The notes under the pieces were generated by a model. It saw nothing but the letters and a program-made list of their open reading frames with translations, was not told where the DNA came from and did no database searches. From positions 1,705,001-1,769,000 of the forward strand of contig NZ_CP113864.1 in assembly GCF_026914285.1 (NCBI RefSeq): a DNA stretch of 64,000 nucleotides, given 5' to 3'. Below are positions 63,669-64,000 of the stretch, one piece after another (position 1 is the first letter of the stretch; the number at the start of each line of letters is the position of its first letter). A program made the position numbers and the translations under genes. This stretch comes from Caldicellulosiruptor naganoensis. Its GTDB lineage: Bacteria; Bacillota; Thermoanaerobacteria; Caldicellulosiruptorales; Caldicellulosiruptoraceae.

Positions 63669-64000
63669 TTATTTGCCTCCTTGCAACTTGTCCAAAAATC
63701 TCTTATACGCCTGTCTTAACTCTTCTGCCTTTTCTTCGGGAGATGTTGTATTGCACGGCGCCCATGCACCTGTCTCGCTTGATGCATTGAACTTTTGTTT
63801 GTCTTTTGAACGCATCGGCGGATAAAATTCAACGTGAAAATGATAGAAGCTTGAATAGTCCTTGTCGACATTTACAGGTAGCTGATGAAAACACATCATA
63901 TACGGAAATTGATAGTCAAACAAGCTGTCAAGTGTGCCTGTAGTTTCTTTCAAAATCTTTGCAAAACTGTTCTTTTCATCATCTGTAAATTCTGATATTG
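63669..64000 (-). CDS. galT: Galactose-1-phosphate uridylyltransferase, C-terminal part
   Basis: Partial at the window edge: only the last about 110 residues. FHQLPVNVDKDYSSFYHFHV and EFYPPMRSKDKQKFNASSET with GAWAPCNTTSPEEKAEELR match the GalT C-terminal HIT-like domain, where the HxH metal/structural site and the conserved Glu-Thr segment occur. It transfers UMP from UDP-glucose to galactose-1-phosphate. First-listed gene of a galT-galK-galE operon. Confidence 0.93.
   Translation of the reverse strand, partial: ISEFTDDEKNSFAKILKETTGTLDSLFDYQFPYMMCFHQLPVNVDKDYSSFYHFHVEFYPPMRSKDKQKFNASSETGAWAPCNTTSPEEKAEELRQAYKRFLDKLQGGK

Overview
The window looks like a stretch of chromosome from a thermophilic, anaerobic, low-GC Bacillota (Firmicutes) bacterium, most likely Caldicellulosiruptor or a close relative. 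This is inferred from AT-rich DNA, clostridial-style gene order (rpmA-prp-rplU, rpmE-yqhQ-prmC-prfA, ruvCAB), a likely reverse gyrase C-terminus at the left edge, and an energy-converting Ech [NiFe] hydrogenase typical of H2-producing thermophiles. I could not run a database search, so the genus is an inference. Most genes lie on the minus strand.

Layout. 1-2014: end of a probable reverse gyrase and a chemoreceptor, both plus strand. 2023-3823: an IS1182-type element with a nonsense-truncated transposase. 3838-17000 (minus): purB and an aspartate aminotransferase; a decayed M19 dipeptidase; an MBL hydrolase; metX and metY under a SAM-I riboswitch with a visible terminator/antiterminator switch; yhbY, obgE, the L27/Prp/L21 ribosomal block; queH and ruvBAC. 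17155-19197: a GNAT acetyltransferase and a frameshifted ISL3-type element. 19336-36109 (minus): a coiled-coil protein with 21-bp tandem repeats, a DUF2225 protein, a VanW protein, then a continuous energy-metabolism block: 2-oxoacid:ferredoxin oxidoreductase (four subunits), a P-loop ATPase of unknown role, hypEDCFBA and echFEDCBA. In this block the oxidoreductase supplies reduced ferredoxin, Ech re-oxidises it to make H2 and an ion gradient, and the Hyp proteins build the NiFe site of Ech.

36284-46205 contains two near-identical copies of an IS1634-type element in the same orientation. One splits a Cof-type HAD phosphatase gene and the other splits rlmH. They are flanked by very long direct duplications of target DNA (219 bp and 77 bp). 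An AMIN/amidase cell-wall hydrolase and argCB lie between them. 46202-53344 (minus): ywlE-like phosphatase, Sua5, a ZIP transporter, motBA, prfA, prmC, yqhQ and rpmE. 53512-54039: a dying VapBC toxin-antitoxin locus whose operator palindrome is intact. 54057-57625: an MFS transporter, a PrsW-like protease, an 8-oxoguanine glycosylase and CwlD. 57695-59495: a second IS1182-type copy, inverted relative to the first. 59578-64000: rho and the Leloir genes galE, galK and galT (cut by the window edge).

I see no rRNA, tRNA, CRISPR array or prophage. I found no clear multi-gene system that looks wholly undescribed. The best leads are the long target duplications of the IS1634-type element, a transposase frame with no stop codon inside its IS, the unassigned ATPase between the hydrogenase maturation and oxidoreductase genes, and a Rex-like operator next to the ech promoter.
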